DNA of 64,000 nt from Stromatinia cepivora (GCA_014898415.1 RCTD01000022.1:62001-126000), one strand, 5' to 3'; shown: positions 35,814 to 48,597, numbered from the stretch's first letter. Made by a program: numbers and translations. The notes: a model not told the origin generated them from the letters alone.

Positions 35814-38000
35814 CTAATTATTCTTGATGAACACGGGCATAGTCTCAATGGAGCAGGCTACTTCAATCTCTTGCCCTCCACTCCAAGATTCATCATTCCC
35901 ATGACCAATTATCTTCCAGGATTGCCCCGCCGGAAGATAAACCTTTATCTGTTTTGCTCCCTCCTCAAATACAGGACAGACCAAATATTTCGGCCCAAAC
36001 ATATATTGTTCCTCAATTTCCCAACATCGTGGATCATCTGGAAACTCATAGAAAAGAGGACGCATAACAGGACTTCCCTTCTCACTAGCCTCGGCCATCA
36101 TTTCCCTTGTATAGTCTCTCATATCCTCTCGCAACTTCATATATTTCTTGCATATCTCATACACCTCTTCCCCATACGACCAAACCTCATTAGGCGCACC
36201 ACTAAGACAAGTCGATCCACCCCCTTCACCAACCTGGGGTTGTTTCGGCTCTCTATCTCCATGTAATCTCATAACTGGACAAAAAGTGCCCCATTGGAAC
36301 CACCTCACGAATAACTCCCTAAAAGCGGGATCCGTTGGATCACCACCGTGAAAACCACCAATATCCGTCGTCCACCATGGAATTCCCGCAATACCCATGT
36401 TTAAACCCGCAGTTAGTTGGTTTCTGAATGAAGACCATGATGAAGCGATGTCACCACTCCAGACTAAGGCGCCGTATTTTTGAGATCCTGCCCATGCGCA
36501 TCGCAGGAGGTTGACGACATTTTTCTGTCCGGCTGCTGACATGCCTTCGTAGAATGCTCGAGCGTATTCTACGGGATAGGTGTTACCAATTGAAAGGTTG
36601 GTGCCGCGGTGGTAGCGGTAGTTGTCGAAATCGTAGGCTGTATATTCAGGCTCTGGGTTCAAAATCAGCTATTTAAATCTTGTGTGCTAGACTACAGAAA
36701 CGACCTGAGTTGGGCGATACAATAAAAAGTACTAACCAGCTTCATCCAACCAAAAGACCTTAATCCCTTTGTCATAGTAGTTTTTCTTCGCTTTCTCCCA
36801 GATATACTTTCTGGCTCCAGGGTTCGTGGCATCAAAGTGAATCGTATCACCCTCAAAATCCATCACGATTCTTATACCTCTATCCGTTCGTACCAAATAT
36901 CCTTTTTCTAGCATCTCTTCAAAGTTTTCGGACCGCGTATCAACTGTTGGCCAAATAGACACCATCAGTTCGATATTCATTTCCTTGAGTTCCCTAATCA
37001 TTGCATCTGGATCCGGCCAGAATTTCTCATCAAATCTCCAATCACCTTGGGTGGGCCAATGAAAAAAGTCTATCACGATGAGATCAATGGGTAATTCTCT
37101 TTTCTTGTACTCTCTGGCTACTTCCAATAGCTCTTCTTGCGTTTGATACCGCAATTTACACTGCCAAAATCCAAGTCCATACTCCGGCATCATGGGAACT
37201 GTCCCCGTTACCGCAGCATACCGATGCACAATTTCAGAAGGACTCTCACCTGCCACGACCCAGTAATCGAGGAACGAGGTAGAGTAAGCTTCAAAAGACA
37301 TGATATTTTTCCCAAACACAGCGCGACCAATAGCAGGATTATTCCATAGAAATCCATAGCCCCGGGAAGAAAGAGCAAATGGTACACTAGCCTGAGAATT
37401 TCGATGAGCGAGTTCGAGATCTAAACCTTTGAGATCAAGATAAGGTTGCTGATATTGACCCATTCCAAATATTTTCTCATTCTTGTCTTGAGATTCAAAT
37501 CTCATTGTTAAATGATGGGTAGAACTACCGCCGGGATTGGGTTTAAACTCGCGGGCTTCGACATTTATCGCGGAACACTTTGGATCAGCCACATCGAGGC
37601 GATGACGTGCGTATTCTTCCAGTAGGATCTTTCCGTCGCCGTTGTGGATGATTACTTTTCCTCTTGAGGTGATTGTTGCGCGAATTGAACCATTGATTAT
37701 TGATGCTTCTTTTTTTTCTACATTGATTGTTGGAGCTGGAGTTTCGATTTCCTGGAGTGCCCATAGTTCGTTAGGATCTGGATATTGCGATTCTTTGGTT
37801 GAGCGAATACGAAATGCATTTGGACCCCATGGATCAATCCAAAGTTCTTCGGCGTCATAGCGATATACTAAACGGCTTCCTTGAGAGTAGAGCATTGTTT
37901 CTGAGAGTCTTTGTAAACCTTCTTTTATGTTGGAGGATGTTGGGGGATGTTGGAGGGGAAAAGGAAGCTCAGCATCAGAGTTGGGCTTCCAATAAATCAT
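35814..38000 (-). CDS. Glycoside hydrolase family 31 (alpha-glucosidase/alpha-xylosidase-like)
   Basis: The model is complement(join(35814..36652, 36737..38000)), 700 residues. One intron (36653-36736, GTTAGT donor) splits the codon after the nucleophile motif. The start at ATG 38000 gives MIYWKPNSDAELPF; the open frame continues upstream but without another ATG. The GH31 signatures are KVFWLDEA-EPEY, with nucleophile Asp419, and LVWSGDIASSW, with acid/base Asp489; their 70-residue spacing is close to that of family enzymes. IDFFHWPTQGDWRFDEKFWPD and the conserved region around MRLHGDREP are also typical. There is no signal peptide, so it is probably cytosolic and acts on imported oligosaccharides. 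The FWLDEAEPEY subtype resembles enzymes annotated as alpha-xylosidases; specificity stays open. It is convergent with an MFS transporter. Confidence 0.93.
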
Positions 38001-38449
38001 AATCACTTTATCTAATCTATCGACAAGTTTGCTGACCTGTTTCGTGTTTGGGCATTGATGGGTGGACCTGAGGGGCAAAGAATATTTATGGGTTTATTAG
38101 GAATTAATTGGATGTTGCCCTGTTGCGGGGTTGTGAAGTCACAAACCCCACATCCTGTGTAGAAGCGCACCAGACAGCTTCTTTGGCAAGAACGTACCGC
38201 ATATCCGACATGCAAGACAAACTTTTGAATAGGATTTGATCTTCCTCCAAGGATAGAATACGGTGGAGTGGGGTATGATCTTTCCTGTTCAATGTAAAAT
38301 ATTAAAGCTCAGGGTGTCCAGTAGTTCGCACTAGCAGATTAAATATAAGTTTTGATATTTGAGAATATTTTAATATTTCCAAATAATTCAAATGTTTCAA
38401 TTAGATACAACAATTTGAAAGCCTTTTATAGTTGCAGGCTTCGTAATGT

Positions 38450-40585
38450 CTAGCGACTCAAAATAGTCTTCAACACTAGCAATAACTTCTCGTCCGGTAC
38501 GTCTATAATATCCATAGATCTCCAAGCCACAAATCTATCAGGTCTCACCAACACGCATCCGATCTCGTTAACTTCTCTTCGTCGCGCCCAATCAAAATAT
38601 ACGTCCTCGTAATCTTGTCTCCAACCAATTGAGTATACGTTGATCTCTAGCCCAAGAATCTCTGCCGCTTTCATCGCAGCAGTTCTCCACTTCTCTCCCC
38701 TAATTCTCGTGAAAAGGGAAAATCTTCCATGTCTAGCAAGATCAATTGTTGAAACCGTTTCCCTGGAATCTTGGTGTTTAACCACGCATGTGGAAGGCGA
38801 CTTCCGGGATAAGTAGTAATCTCATGTTCAAGAACTGGATCCATTGGCAAATATGGTCTTGGTTTTTCGTCGGAAAGAAAAACAGCAGAAGATTCATAGC
38901 GTTGATTCATCTCAATACCTACACCATGATATTCACGCGCCGTTCCTTCTACCGCAGCTTGGAAGCGTGCTCGGCGCACTGCTCCTTCTGGTGTAGCTTC
39001 CGGAAGTTCTGCGAAATGTTTTTGGCGTATCTCGATAGATGTATCCATCATCCCTAATGCTTCCCATACTGGGCCGTGATCTCGAAGCCCTTGATTAGCT
39101 CGTGTGACAATGGATTGGCCGACTGGTTGCCGCCCTAAGCTATACGAGTTGAGGAGACCACAATCTGCTTTCCCCTTCAGGACGTATGCGGTTTTCCAGG
39201 CAAGATTATAAGCGTCTTGTATGCAAGTGTTAGATCCTAAGCCGTTCAGCGGTGGGTGACGGTTAACCGCATCGCCGAGGGAAAAGCTAAGTAACTTAGT
39301 GGGCGAAATAGAGCATGAGGAGGGGAGCCGAAGACATACATATTCCCGTCAGAGTAGTATTCCGCCACCGTTTCATTGATAAGCCATTTAGAGACTACGA
39401 GTATTTCAACGGGGATCGAATTATCTCCAATCATATCTTTAACACATTTCAAATACTCTTCGTCTGATGGATTGAAATCTTTCCCAGCTCCAGGAGAAGG
39501 AAAAAGAATAAACATCCACCTGAACTGTTAGTATTTTTCTTACTCAAACTTGGCAAAGAACCTACTCATTCCAAGGTTTCGCCATTCTGGCAATAGCAGT
39601 CCATCCAAAAGCAGGATGTTCTTCATCCGGCCTCATAATACAATGCAAATTTCCCATCCTATTCCCCATGATGTGTCCCAATTCCGCTCTGGCCAGTATG
39701 TTTATAGCTAACCTTCGTCCAGGCTTTTTGATTAATGGGATTTGTAACTGTCTCAAGACTTGACTTCGAGCTCCATCACATCCGAATAAGTATTTAGACC
39801 GAATGTGATAGATGTGTTTCGTTAAATTGTCTTGGACTTTGCTAGTAATTGTATCTGAGGCGGAGTCATTTTCAAAAGATAAAAGGTGGTATCAAACCGA
39901 CAATTAAATCCACTGTGAGAGGCCCGATTGATCAAGATCGGCTCGAGAACGGTCTGAGGAATATCAACATGGTTGCATGGGCTTGCGGCATCATAATCAC
40001 CCTGTGGCACATATTAGTTTTTACGAAGCTATTTCAACTCACTCCTCAACTTACAGCACGCTTCGGGTTATTTCCCCATGAGTAAATTCTTGCATACTCC
40101 TCACCAGCTAAAGCACGACACCATCGCGTATGTAACATTGAGTCACCTTTAACAGCAGCTTGTAAACACTCTTCCTCCAAACCTATATCACGCAAACATT
40201 CCATTGCTGCAATATTGGTAATGTGGGCACGAGGAGTGTCTGCCGTACCAGGAGTGGATGCGATAACCATTCCTCGGAGGTCTAGGACTATCAGTACCAT
40301 TATTCCATTTTGTTCTCACTTCTCGCTTCCTTCTCCGAGCATCTTTCCTGTCCATCCATAACAGTCCGAGCTTTGAAAAGCTCTGTGGGAGGTAGGTAGT
40401 GAAAACCCAAGGAAGATATATAGACTCACCATGATGACCCAGAAAACAAGCCAGAGATGCTCCGGCAGGTCCAGCTCCAACAATCAGCAAGTCGGTCTCA
40501 ATGAATCCATCCGTCACTGTGGTCTTAACATCCTCGGATTGCCCATTATCATTTGATTTGTGTAGGGCCAAGATTTGGAAGTCAT
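38450..40585 (-). pseudogene. FAD-dependent aromatic monooxygenase (phenol hydroxylase/TfdB-like), three one-base lesions
   Basis: The exons are 40430-40585, 40055-40287, 39566-40001, 39340-39519 and 38450-39286, with good splice sites at all four introns. The frame is broken in exons 1, 3 and 5. Each break is cured by one extra base in an A or T run: 40574-40576, 39881-39884 and 38758-38760. With these three bases added, the phase at every junction is correct and the total is 615 codons. Domains in order are the Rossmann FAD motif LLIVGAGPAGASL, the substrate-domain block PGTADTPRAHITN, the second FAD motif SLGDAVNRHPPLNGLGSN, and a thioredoxin-like C-terminal domain ending KTILSR. The family hydroxylates phenolic compounds using NADPH and O2. 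Either the gene is recently inactivated or the sequence undercalls homopolymers. Confidence 0.88.
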
Positions 40586-42246
40586 GTTGGGAGAAAATAA
40601 TGTGAGTTGTGAAGAGAATGCTCGGAAATTTGGAGTGATGGATGTAAGTTTGACTTTATATCAGCAATTGCCCGAATAACATGTGTTGATGGATAGTATC
40701 GGAAAGAGCACACATTGTAAATCTACATCCTGCAGTTCCACTTGAGAGCTTTGATTGGTCTTAACAACTTGCAGTTCCGAAATTTCGACATTTACTACTG
40801 GACTAAGGCCGTGTGCTCCACATTTGTCATTTTTTAGATGAGCATTGATAAGCCTTAATAATATTTTTTGATGAGAACAAGCGTGGCTATGGAATCTCAT
40901 GAATACTTTGAACATGACTTCATGCGATATATATTTCAAAGCAATACATCGGGGTCCCAATGCGGCATGGCGGGTGTAAATAAAAAGACACCATCAGAAA
41001 AACACGAAATATTGACATGAATTGACCATATGTAAGCTAGCTAAACCCAGGCCAACATTTGAACGTCAAAAGGAATATACTTTAAAGGGAATTTTGCATC
41101 AACGATCTCTCACCACCCGTACAACACCACTGCCATTAATAATCACTGCCCCAACCTCTCTTAGCATTAAACCCTTCAGTCACTCTCAAACCTTGTCTCA
41201 GGAAACTCAATGCATAATCCGTGACAGCATTACCTGTGTTTTGTTGAGGTTCCGGGGTTGAGCTAGCAATTAACCCTCTCGCATACCCGGCTGCTGTCTC
41301 CATTCTATAAAAAATATCAAGGCATCAATCCTTACATGTCACACTAGCCATAGTTGCTCTCCTGATCGCACTTTCCAATAAATTAAGCCACTCTACCTCA
41401 CCCATTGTTGCACAAGTTCTATCTCCTCTATCGTCAGCTAAACGATTTGCGTAAATAAGATTTCATACCAGCTGGGTTCGATACATAGGCTTCACACCAC
41501 GCTCTTAGCTCACCGGTCTGTGTTTCTCATCTGCGATTATTGTGGGCTCGAAGCTGGGAATCCTACGGCCTCTATAGCCTCTCGCATTTGATATCGGCGA
41601 CATTAAAATACACTAACGCCATTCATCCATTCATTCCATAAAACGACCACCCATGATATATCGCTCCAATCTGAACGCCCAAGTACAAAATACCACCTCA
41701 TTTAAACTCCCCAATATGCAATTCTTCCTCCAATGACAGATAAAGGGTGCAAAGTAGACCTTAAACAGATCGCAAAAAGTTAGAGAATATACCATAGCCA
41801 ACTAATAGAATGAACATGAAGAGATATGTACCATGAAAACGGAAGACCAGAACGTAAAGTACCACAAATTGCAATCATCTCGCGTTCACAGGAGTCACGA
41901 AAGCAACATACTTCCGAGGCTGAACGACAATCGTATCGTCCAGCACCACAGATGACTGCGCAGGCAAAAGTGGCTCCGCGCACAAAAGCGAAATCTCATC
42001 GATGGCGTATCTAGCCTCATCGAATGGTATTCCTATCGCATCAAGGTTTCGTGGCCGCGGCTCCAGGGGTGTGCCGCCCTGCCGCGCGGGCTACCGGGAA
42101 GGGTTGGCCAAAAAGTTACCGGCACAACGACGCGGAGTCCTTTTCAATCCAAAAGCCTCTTTTGGGTAGGTGGGAGAAAAGGGATTCTCCAAATCCGCCT
42201 CTTTGAGCAGTTGTAAATTCGGGGAATCCACATTAAAGCTTTTGAG
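40586..42246. other. Intergenic, 1.7 kb
   Basis: I see no supported gene. The frames 40661-40960 (minus), 41022-41261, 41780-41983 (minus) and 41826-42014 have no motif. The first 150-200 bases are the probable promoter of the monooxygenase gene. Confidence 0.45.
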
Positions 42247-43811
42247 CTAATGCGTCAAAGATGATATAGGTGTCACGGGATATACCCGTTTCACACCTCC
42301 ATCATCAGGTAGTGAAGAGTCGCCCGCCGATAAGGTGGCGGAGGAAGCAGGTGATGAGATGATTGACCCGTTCGTCAACCTACGACTGCTTCCCGATGAC
42401 CCCGAACTCCATAGACCTGCACTCTCCTCTTCAAAGACTTGAGGACAGTCACCCTTCAGAACCACCGAGTCCATTGTTCCTGCGTGATTGAGGCGAAGGA
42501 TGTGAATACCCCCTTTTTTATCCTTCGTTTTGATGACAAAATTTAGGGATTCTCCATCCAGATGGAGTTCCACACAGTACTTGAAGACATGAATTTCCCG
42601 AAACTTTGGCTTTTGGGTAGCATCGACGAGAACTGGGCAAACTCTTCGCGGAAATCGACAGTCAATTCAATTGTGTCTGATAGTCCAAACATTAGTATAT
42701 GAGAAGTACAGGTCAAATTTGAGTTAAATTACCAAGTTATTCAAGCCCATCTAATTGAGCTGGTAATATCCAGAGCTTCGGGCCGGGATCGCCACTCCAG
42801 GATTTGATTGTTTCGTTCCAAAACAGATCAACAATCTTCTGGACATCTCGCTGACGCCACTGAAACTCTTTCTTGTCAGTGGTAAAGATTTGTGACGATT
42901 GGATCGCATCGCCCTAGATGATATCAGTGATACGACCACAAGGAAATCAACCCTTAACTTTAAGAACATACCTGTCTCCCTAACCATTCGTGAGCCAAGA
43001 AAGCCCATGATCCGTCAAGAGAATTTTGCGATGGTTCATAATCAATCAGCCTGTGGCTTCAACTTCTCCTGTTTAGGCGACCAAGGATATTTGGTCAAGA
43101 TGGAATACGACGACCTCAAGACCCTAGATTCCACAATATCGGGGTTAGCCGCCATGTCGACAGCCGCCATGTCGACAGCCGCCATGTCGACAGCCCCAGC
43201 TGCCACTGGTTTCCTTTTGATAGTCAGCAATATATTTGGAACCTTCATTTCAAATCATATACTTGTCGTTATACTGGTAAAATGTAATATCCAGTTCCTT
43301 TCCAAGCTCCAACAAAGTCTCTCGAACAAGGCAAATTGTTGAATAGCCACCGCCAAGTACCATACACTTTGATTATATCAGTTTGGGATGCAACTTAATT
43401 CATTGCTCAATGGAAACTTACTGTTGGTTTATTAGGAAGATGTTTGATGAAACCACGAAGCCCATCTATCATCGGAATGATTGATGCCTGTTGAAATATT
43501 CCAGCAATGGTTCTTCTAAAACAAGATATTAGCACAAGTAACAGTCAGTAGATGTGATATAAATATCTTACCATGGCATCGGAAGCTTGCCCATTAACCA
43601 GGGAGGTTCTCTGCTCTCATCTGCTCGTATCAAACCGTGAAAGAAGAAATGGCTTGTATCGACTTGATAGACTTCGATATATTGATATCCTTTTCGACCT
43701 GCCAAATCCACATAGGCAAAAGATCCTCAAGAATAAGCTGAATCTATCAGACAATATATCATTCAATCCTTGTGATTTAGAAAAGCAAATATAGTGGAAC
43801 ACTCGAAACAT
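42247..43811 (-). pseudogene. Decayed multi-exon gene of unknown family
   Basis: Minus-strand coding character appears in order but is broken. Near 43580-43700 is FAYVDLAGRKGYQYIEVYQ with HFFFHGLIRADESREPPW. After a probable intron comes IAGIFQQASIIPMIDGLRG (about 43440-43510), and after another MVLGGGYSTICLVRETLLEL (about 43260-43360). An in-frame TGA follows. Next come FLAHEWLGRQ and, after a GTATGT intron, GDAIQSSQIFTTDKKEFQW (about 42770-43000), then TAA at 42737-42739 where CAA would fit, and a one-base shift. Last is HVFKYCVELHLDGESLNFVI to a Ser-rich tail ending at 42247. The hydrophobic strand plus GGG with a helical segment recalls the ATPase core of actin/Hsp70-like proteins, but I am not confident of that. 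Confidence 0.45.
43148..43192 (+). repeat. Three 15-bp tandem repeats
   Basis: Three perfect copies of GCCGCCATGTCGACA lie at 43148-43162, 43163-43177 and 43178-43192. They are GC-rich compared with their surroundings and lie within the decayed minus-strand gene, so they may be a recent slippage product. Confidence 0.95.
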
Positions 43812-44067
43812 ATCTACCCCGCAAGCTTTGCTAGGTCAACCTGAAGAGATGGCCAGGAAATATGTTGACAGAGCGACGTGCCGTTGGTTTATTTTGTAAA
43901 TTGTGGTACGTTTGTTGATAACTTGAACCTGCTTTTGTACTTAAGTGTTTATGATTCCAAGATTTCCTAGTAAGCATTCATAGAGTATATCACTACTCAA
44001 GCACCTATTCAGAGAATATCTTTATACTCTTTATAACTTAAATTACTTTCTAATCACTTTATTCAAT

Positions 44068-46065
44068 ATGCTAGGACTTATTAGTGAAAGTACAATCCGA
44101 AGGAGAGAAAAGGCCGAACGAAAAAAGTTTCAAGCAGAAAAATGGAATGAAAGAATGGAACGAAGGATGAAAGATTTGCAAGATATCGGAGTCAAACGTT
44201 CGCCGGCATGTGAAAGCTATCAATCAAAAGAAATTAAGTGTATTGTATTCCCCTCAGATTAAAAGTATGAGCCAACGGATCATCCATGCCAGCGCTGTGA
44301 GTTGTGCTATGAAAACAAGATCGATTGCCAATACAACTTCAAGGATGCCGACGGAAAGTGCGATCACTGTCATACACATAAAACTCAATGCATAAAGCGA
44401 CCGTCAAGAAAGAAAAATTTTCCGTCAAAAGAGCAAGTATCAAAATGTGAAAGCTGCTGTAAGCACAATATCTTCTCGCACTTGATTTTTCCTTTCCCTC
44501 GGAGTGCTGGTTTCTTGAGGTGTTTGCATCATGGCACTTCTACACCTCAATCATCAATATGCTGACTGAACATCGTAGATCAAATTAGGCGAACATGCCG
44601 CGTTTTGGAAGAAGATCCCGAGGATGTCCTGTCGGAAGCTCCGAAGAGGTCGGAAATCAAGCGACATTTCTTTCCTGCACACACATCGCCCTGGTACAAA
44701 AGTCTATCAAGGGGCGACCAGAACAAGTACAAAGCTAGGCAAATACAAGCAACAGGCATTCGGAAAGCCGATGGACCTTGCCAACGTTGTGTTATACGCG
44801 GATTTCCCTGCAGATTATTGAACCCTGATTCAAAGATTGCAGAGCTCACTCAGCCGAAGAGATGCGCACTTTGCATTCCTGATAATGGGGCGCGTCATGG
44901 CCTTGGCAGAAGTTGCACGCTTAATGATAACAGGATAACCCATGCCGAGCACGAGGCGGGCATTTCATTAGGAACCACAAATGCACCTTTGGTTTGGGGC
45001 CCTTTTGGTCTCGAAAGGTCCTCATCGGCACCGCCAAAATCCGCCGAGAACAGCTCTCCCCCGCCTGTTTCTTGGGCATCGGAAAATCGCAACATTACAC
45101 GGTGCCCACTTGAAAAAGAAAAAGTAAAAAATCGCCTGGAAGCCATCCATCACCTCCTCGGCTGCACTCTAGATTTGTTCGCTACTGGAGGCATCATACA
45201 GGATGATTGTCTTCAATTTTCTAGATCCAACATTGCTCAGTTGTATAACCACCATAGGAACAGTAGAAAGAATATGACAACAGTATCGCTCCTCCAAAAC
45301 TCCTTGAAGGTCATGAATTTAAGCGATATTCCTGACTATTTCCAATCGTCATGCCTCAATAAACTGAGCATCAGAACAATATTCCGGGCATTAGTATCAC
45401 GATATTTGTTGGAAGCTGTCTTTTCGAATATGCCACAAGAAATCGAACATTATCAAGCCAGTATACGCCACATGCAGGGTCAGTAATACCTTAAAATGTT
45501 TGAATATGAATTTTACTATACCCCAGTATCCCTTGAGTAGATTGACGATGTAGTTTAGAACTAATTCTGTCTTAGGAACAGCAGTATACTTTTTGTCTAT
45601 GACGCAGTAAATGCCAGTAATGGAGACCTATACTACGAAGCGGATGACGACATGTTCAAGCGAATGGGTGGAGAGCTATTCGACATACTTTTACCACTTT
45701 GCCTTCTTTGTGGAAAATCCCGACGAGAAATCATAGATTTCTGTACACCGTCATGTATCGAAATTGCCTACCTGGCGAGTCAATTAAACCTCGTCATCAA
45801 AGCCAGACCTCACTCTCCAGTCACATTCTACAGCCCCGTGCGAGGAGATATTGTTTCTCCGGACAATGCCCACCTATTTGGGGATGATCGTGAAATGCAT
45901 GGCGAGGTTCAAATTACTCTAATGCTCGGTATCAAACCAGCTGGCAATCCTTCAGTGAATCTGGAGCGTTATGTCGCTGCACGAGTTGAGCTTGTAGCTA
46001 CGGAAGAAGCACAGATTCAAGGGGAAGCCGCGAATGGTGGCGCCATGGTTGGATTAAAGGGTTGA
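44068..46065 (+). CDS. Cys-rich protein with repeated C-x2-C-x6-C motifs; one in-frame TAA
   Basis: The model is join(44068..44458, 44579..45482, 45576..46065), 594 codons. The intron at 44459-44578 (GTAAGC donor) recreates the motif CESCYQIRRTC across the junction; the intron at 45483-45575 has a GTAATA donor and a CTAAT branch. A C-x2-C-x6-C unit occurs at least four times (CELCYENKIDC, CDHCHTHKTQC, CESCYQIRRTC, CQRCVIRGFPC), each followed by basic residues. This is the spacing of the first half of a Zn2Cys6 cluster, though the canonical second half is missing. The N-terminus is a highly charged helix (RRREKAERKKFQAEKW). Nuclear, zinc-binding function is inference. TAA at 44260-44262 interrupts exon 1; all other junctions are clean. 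It could be a nonsense allele, or the true start may lie downstream. Confidence 0.6.
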
Positions 46066-47015
46066 ATTATTGAGCAAGCGGCGATTGGCAATGGTTCATA
46101 TTTCTTAATAATTTTTTGTGCAATGGCGATCTAATGGAGGTTGTTTTGTAAGGGTAGGATAGGTGTCGATTGCTTTCTTTCTGGTGTTTGGAGTCTTGAT
46201 TGGTTAATGTATTCGTGAAGATTAATTATTGATTATTTGACGCATATTTCGTGGGTTCGTGGCCCGCTCATTTTTGGGGGACATGGTGAAATCTTATATA
46301 TTTTGGGATGAGATAGGGTGGCGGCGGATGAACGATGAACGCAAGTCTAATGTTGTCTCTCTTATTATAGTATATGATACATAATTAGGTTAGCAGGTCG
46401 GATAAAAGGATGGTGGCAGGGTGAGCTAGTCCCAATAAGTACTAGTGGAGCTCTGATGCAAAAGTGCTTTACGCTTCGTAGAACAATTCCGATCTTTTAA
46501 TGACAACATCGCGATGCCGTTCCCAAATTCGTCATTAATATATCCATCTAATCTTCGCTTCTTTCTCAATATCAATGTCAATACGCCACTCTACCACACT
46601 AATTTGCCGATAACAACTCTCGGCCCTAACTCTTTTTTCCCGAGATCTAAACGCATTCAAAATGCTCAAGCTAAATGAGGAAATCCCAAGGAATCCCATC
46701 AACTCACCCACTTCTTGACTTCTTCACGGACTTTTCTCCACATATTTAGCGATCCTACCATCAACATGCTTTCCGATTGGCGGAGATAACCACTCAATGA
46801 GTAGATCCTACCGCAGCATCCGCGGTCTATTTATATCAAACCCGCGCTTTATAGATTGTGATTTGGTTACAAGTTATATTAATTTGGAAACTTCTGAGCG
46901 CGAAGGATTGATTATAAGAGAGAAGGATGTACTTGTTCGATATATACGGGATAGTACTCAATTAACAAAATCAATTCTTGAAGGCAAAGGAACGTCAATA
47001 TAAATCTACCTAGCC
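46066..47015. other. Intergenic, promoter side of the MFS gene
   Basis: The 68-codon frame at 46797-47003 ends 13 bases before the transporter ATG. It could be an upstream ORF but shows no conserved feature. Nothing else is recognised. Confidence 0.4.
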
Positions 47016-48597
47016 ATGCACAATCACTCAGAAAGGTCGGAAACGGATCCAGCCAATTTCCCGTCCTCCCAAACATCAACCGATTTGGATCAAAATACTT
47101 CAGCTGGGGAATCTATCAAATCAAAAGATCAAAAGTTATCGGGTAATGATTCTGAAATCATTGCTGAAGAACTTCCTCGAGTAGCTCCAAATCCTCACGC
47201 TGATATTCCAAATGGAGGAGTTGTTGCATGGCTTCAAGTCGTTGGGAGTTTTTTCCTATTTTTCAATTCATGGTATGTCTAGACTTAGCTTCATGGAGGG
47301 AAATGGTTGCATGGCTGACATTGAGACAATAGGGGCATAGTAAACATGTTTGGTGCATTCCAAACTTTTTATGAAAATGATTTACTATCTCACGAGTCAC
47401 CATCTAATGTTTCATGGATTGGTTCTATTCAAGCTTTTTTGCTTTTACTTGTGGGGGTTATTACTGGCCCTCTTTTCGGTAGGCCCCCTTCCCCTTCATA
47501 GCCTCCCCTTCCATCATTATCAAAAACTAACCTCTTTCTAGATGCTGGACTCTTTCGTCCACTTCTATTTACTGGTACATTTTTAGTTGTCTTCGGTATG
47601 ATGATGACATCCATCTCCAAAACCTATTGGGAAGTCATACTTGCCCAAGCAGTCTGCATGGGAATTGGATTGGGATGTCTTTTTGTTCCCAGTGTCGCAA
47701 TTGTTTCTACTTATTTTTCGACACGCAAAGCTTTTGCGACTGGAATTGCTGCTAGTGGAAGTTCTCTTGGTATGTATTGATTCCACGACTCATCTCTAAA
47801 GAATGAAAACTTGAGGTATCAATTATCAGTGGCTAACATTTACAGGTGGTGTAATTTACCCGATCATTTTCCATAACCTTCAACCTAAGATAGGCTTTGC
47901 CTGGACAACAAGAGCCCTTGGATTCGTTTTCCTCGCCACCCTTACAATCTCCATGAGTATAATGAAGATGCGTGTAAAGCCCTCGCAAAAACGAAAGCTA
48001 ATAGACCTGGCCGCATTCAAAGAACCACCATACATACTTTTTACCATAGGTCTATTTTTCGGATTCATGGGTCTCAACATCCCCTTCTACTATATTTCAT
48101 CATACGCCATGGATGAAAATATCATGTCTTCCAATTCGGCATTCTATATGCTGAGTACCATCAATGCGGCATCTATCTTCGGTCGCATTATCCCCAACTA
48201 CTTCGCAGATAAGTTTGGACCCTTAAACATCATCATACCAGGAACACTCATCGCGAGCGTCGTAGCTTTTAGTTGGACTGGTATTCACTCTGTTGGCGGT
48301 CTCGTTGTATTTGCTATCCTTTATGGATTCTCAACAGGATGTTTCGTGTCAATCCCACCCACAGTTATTGTGTCGTTGAGTCCACATTTCGGGGTAGTAG
48401 GCACGAGAATGGGCATGACATTTGCGGTTGGTGGATTAGGGCTTTTGATTGGGACACCAGTTGCTGGTCAGATACTTTCGAATTCAGGATATGTTCCTAC
48501 TATTGGATTTTGCGGAGCCTTGCTTCTTGCTACTGTGGCTTGTTTCGTTGCAGCTAGGCTGTGCAAAACTGGAATGCATGTCAAGAAGTTTGCATGA
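47016..48597 (+). CDS. MFS monocarboxylate-type transporter
   Basis: The model is join(47016..47272, 47333..47478, 47542..47769, 47846..48597), 460 residues. The donors are GTATGT, GTAGGC and GTATGT, and all junctions are in frame. A hydrophilic N-terminus of about 65 residues ends in the family-typical PNGGVVAWLQVVGSFFLFFNSWG (TM1). Twelve membrane segments follow. Typical motifs of the fungal monocarboxylate/riboflavin-type porter family are the TM1 block, the TM2 region FGAFQTFYE, YFSTRKAFATGIAASGSSLGG (TM4-5) and the late region GTRMGMTFAVGGLGLLIGTPVAG. Likely substrates are small carboxylates or vitamins; the sequence does not decide. There is no lesion. It lies downstream of the C-x2-C-x6-C protein on the same strand, without evidence of a functional link. 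Confidence 0.93.

Noticed and set aside
42899..43342. 147-codon plus-strand frame
   Set aside because: It is opposite the decayed minus-strand gene; its Ala-Met-Ser repeats only reflect the 15-bp tandem repeat.
46797..47003. 68-codon ORF just before the MFS gene
   Set aside because: No conserved feature; if anything an upstream ORF in the leader, which the sequence alone cannot show.
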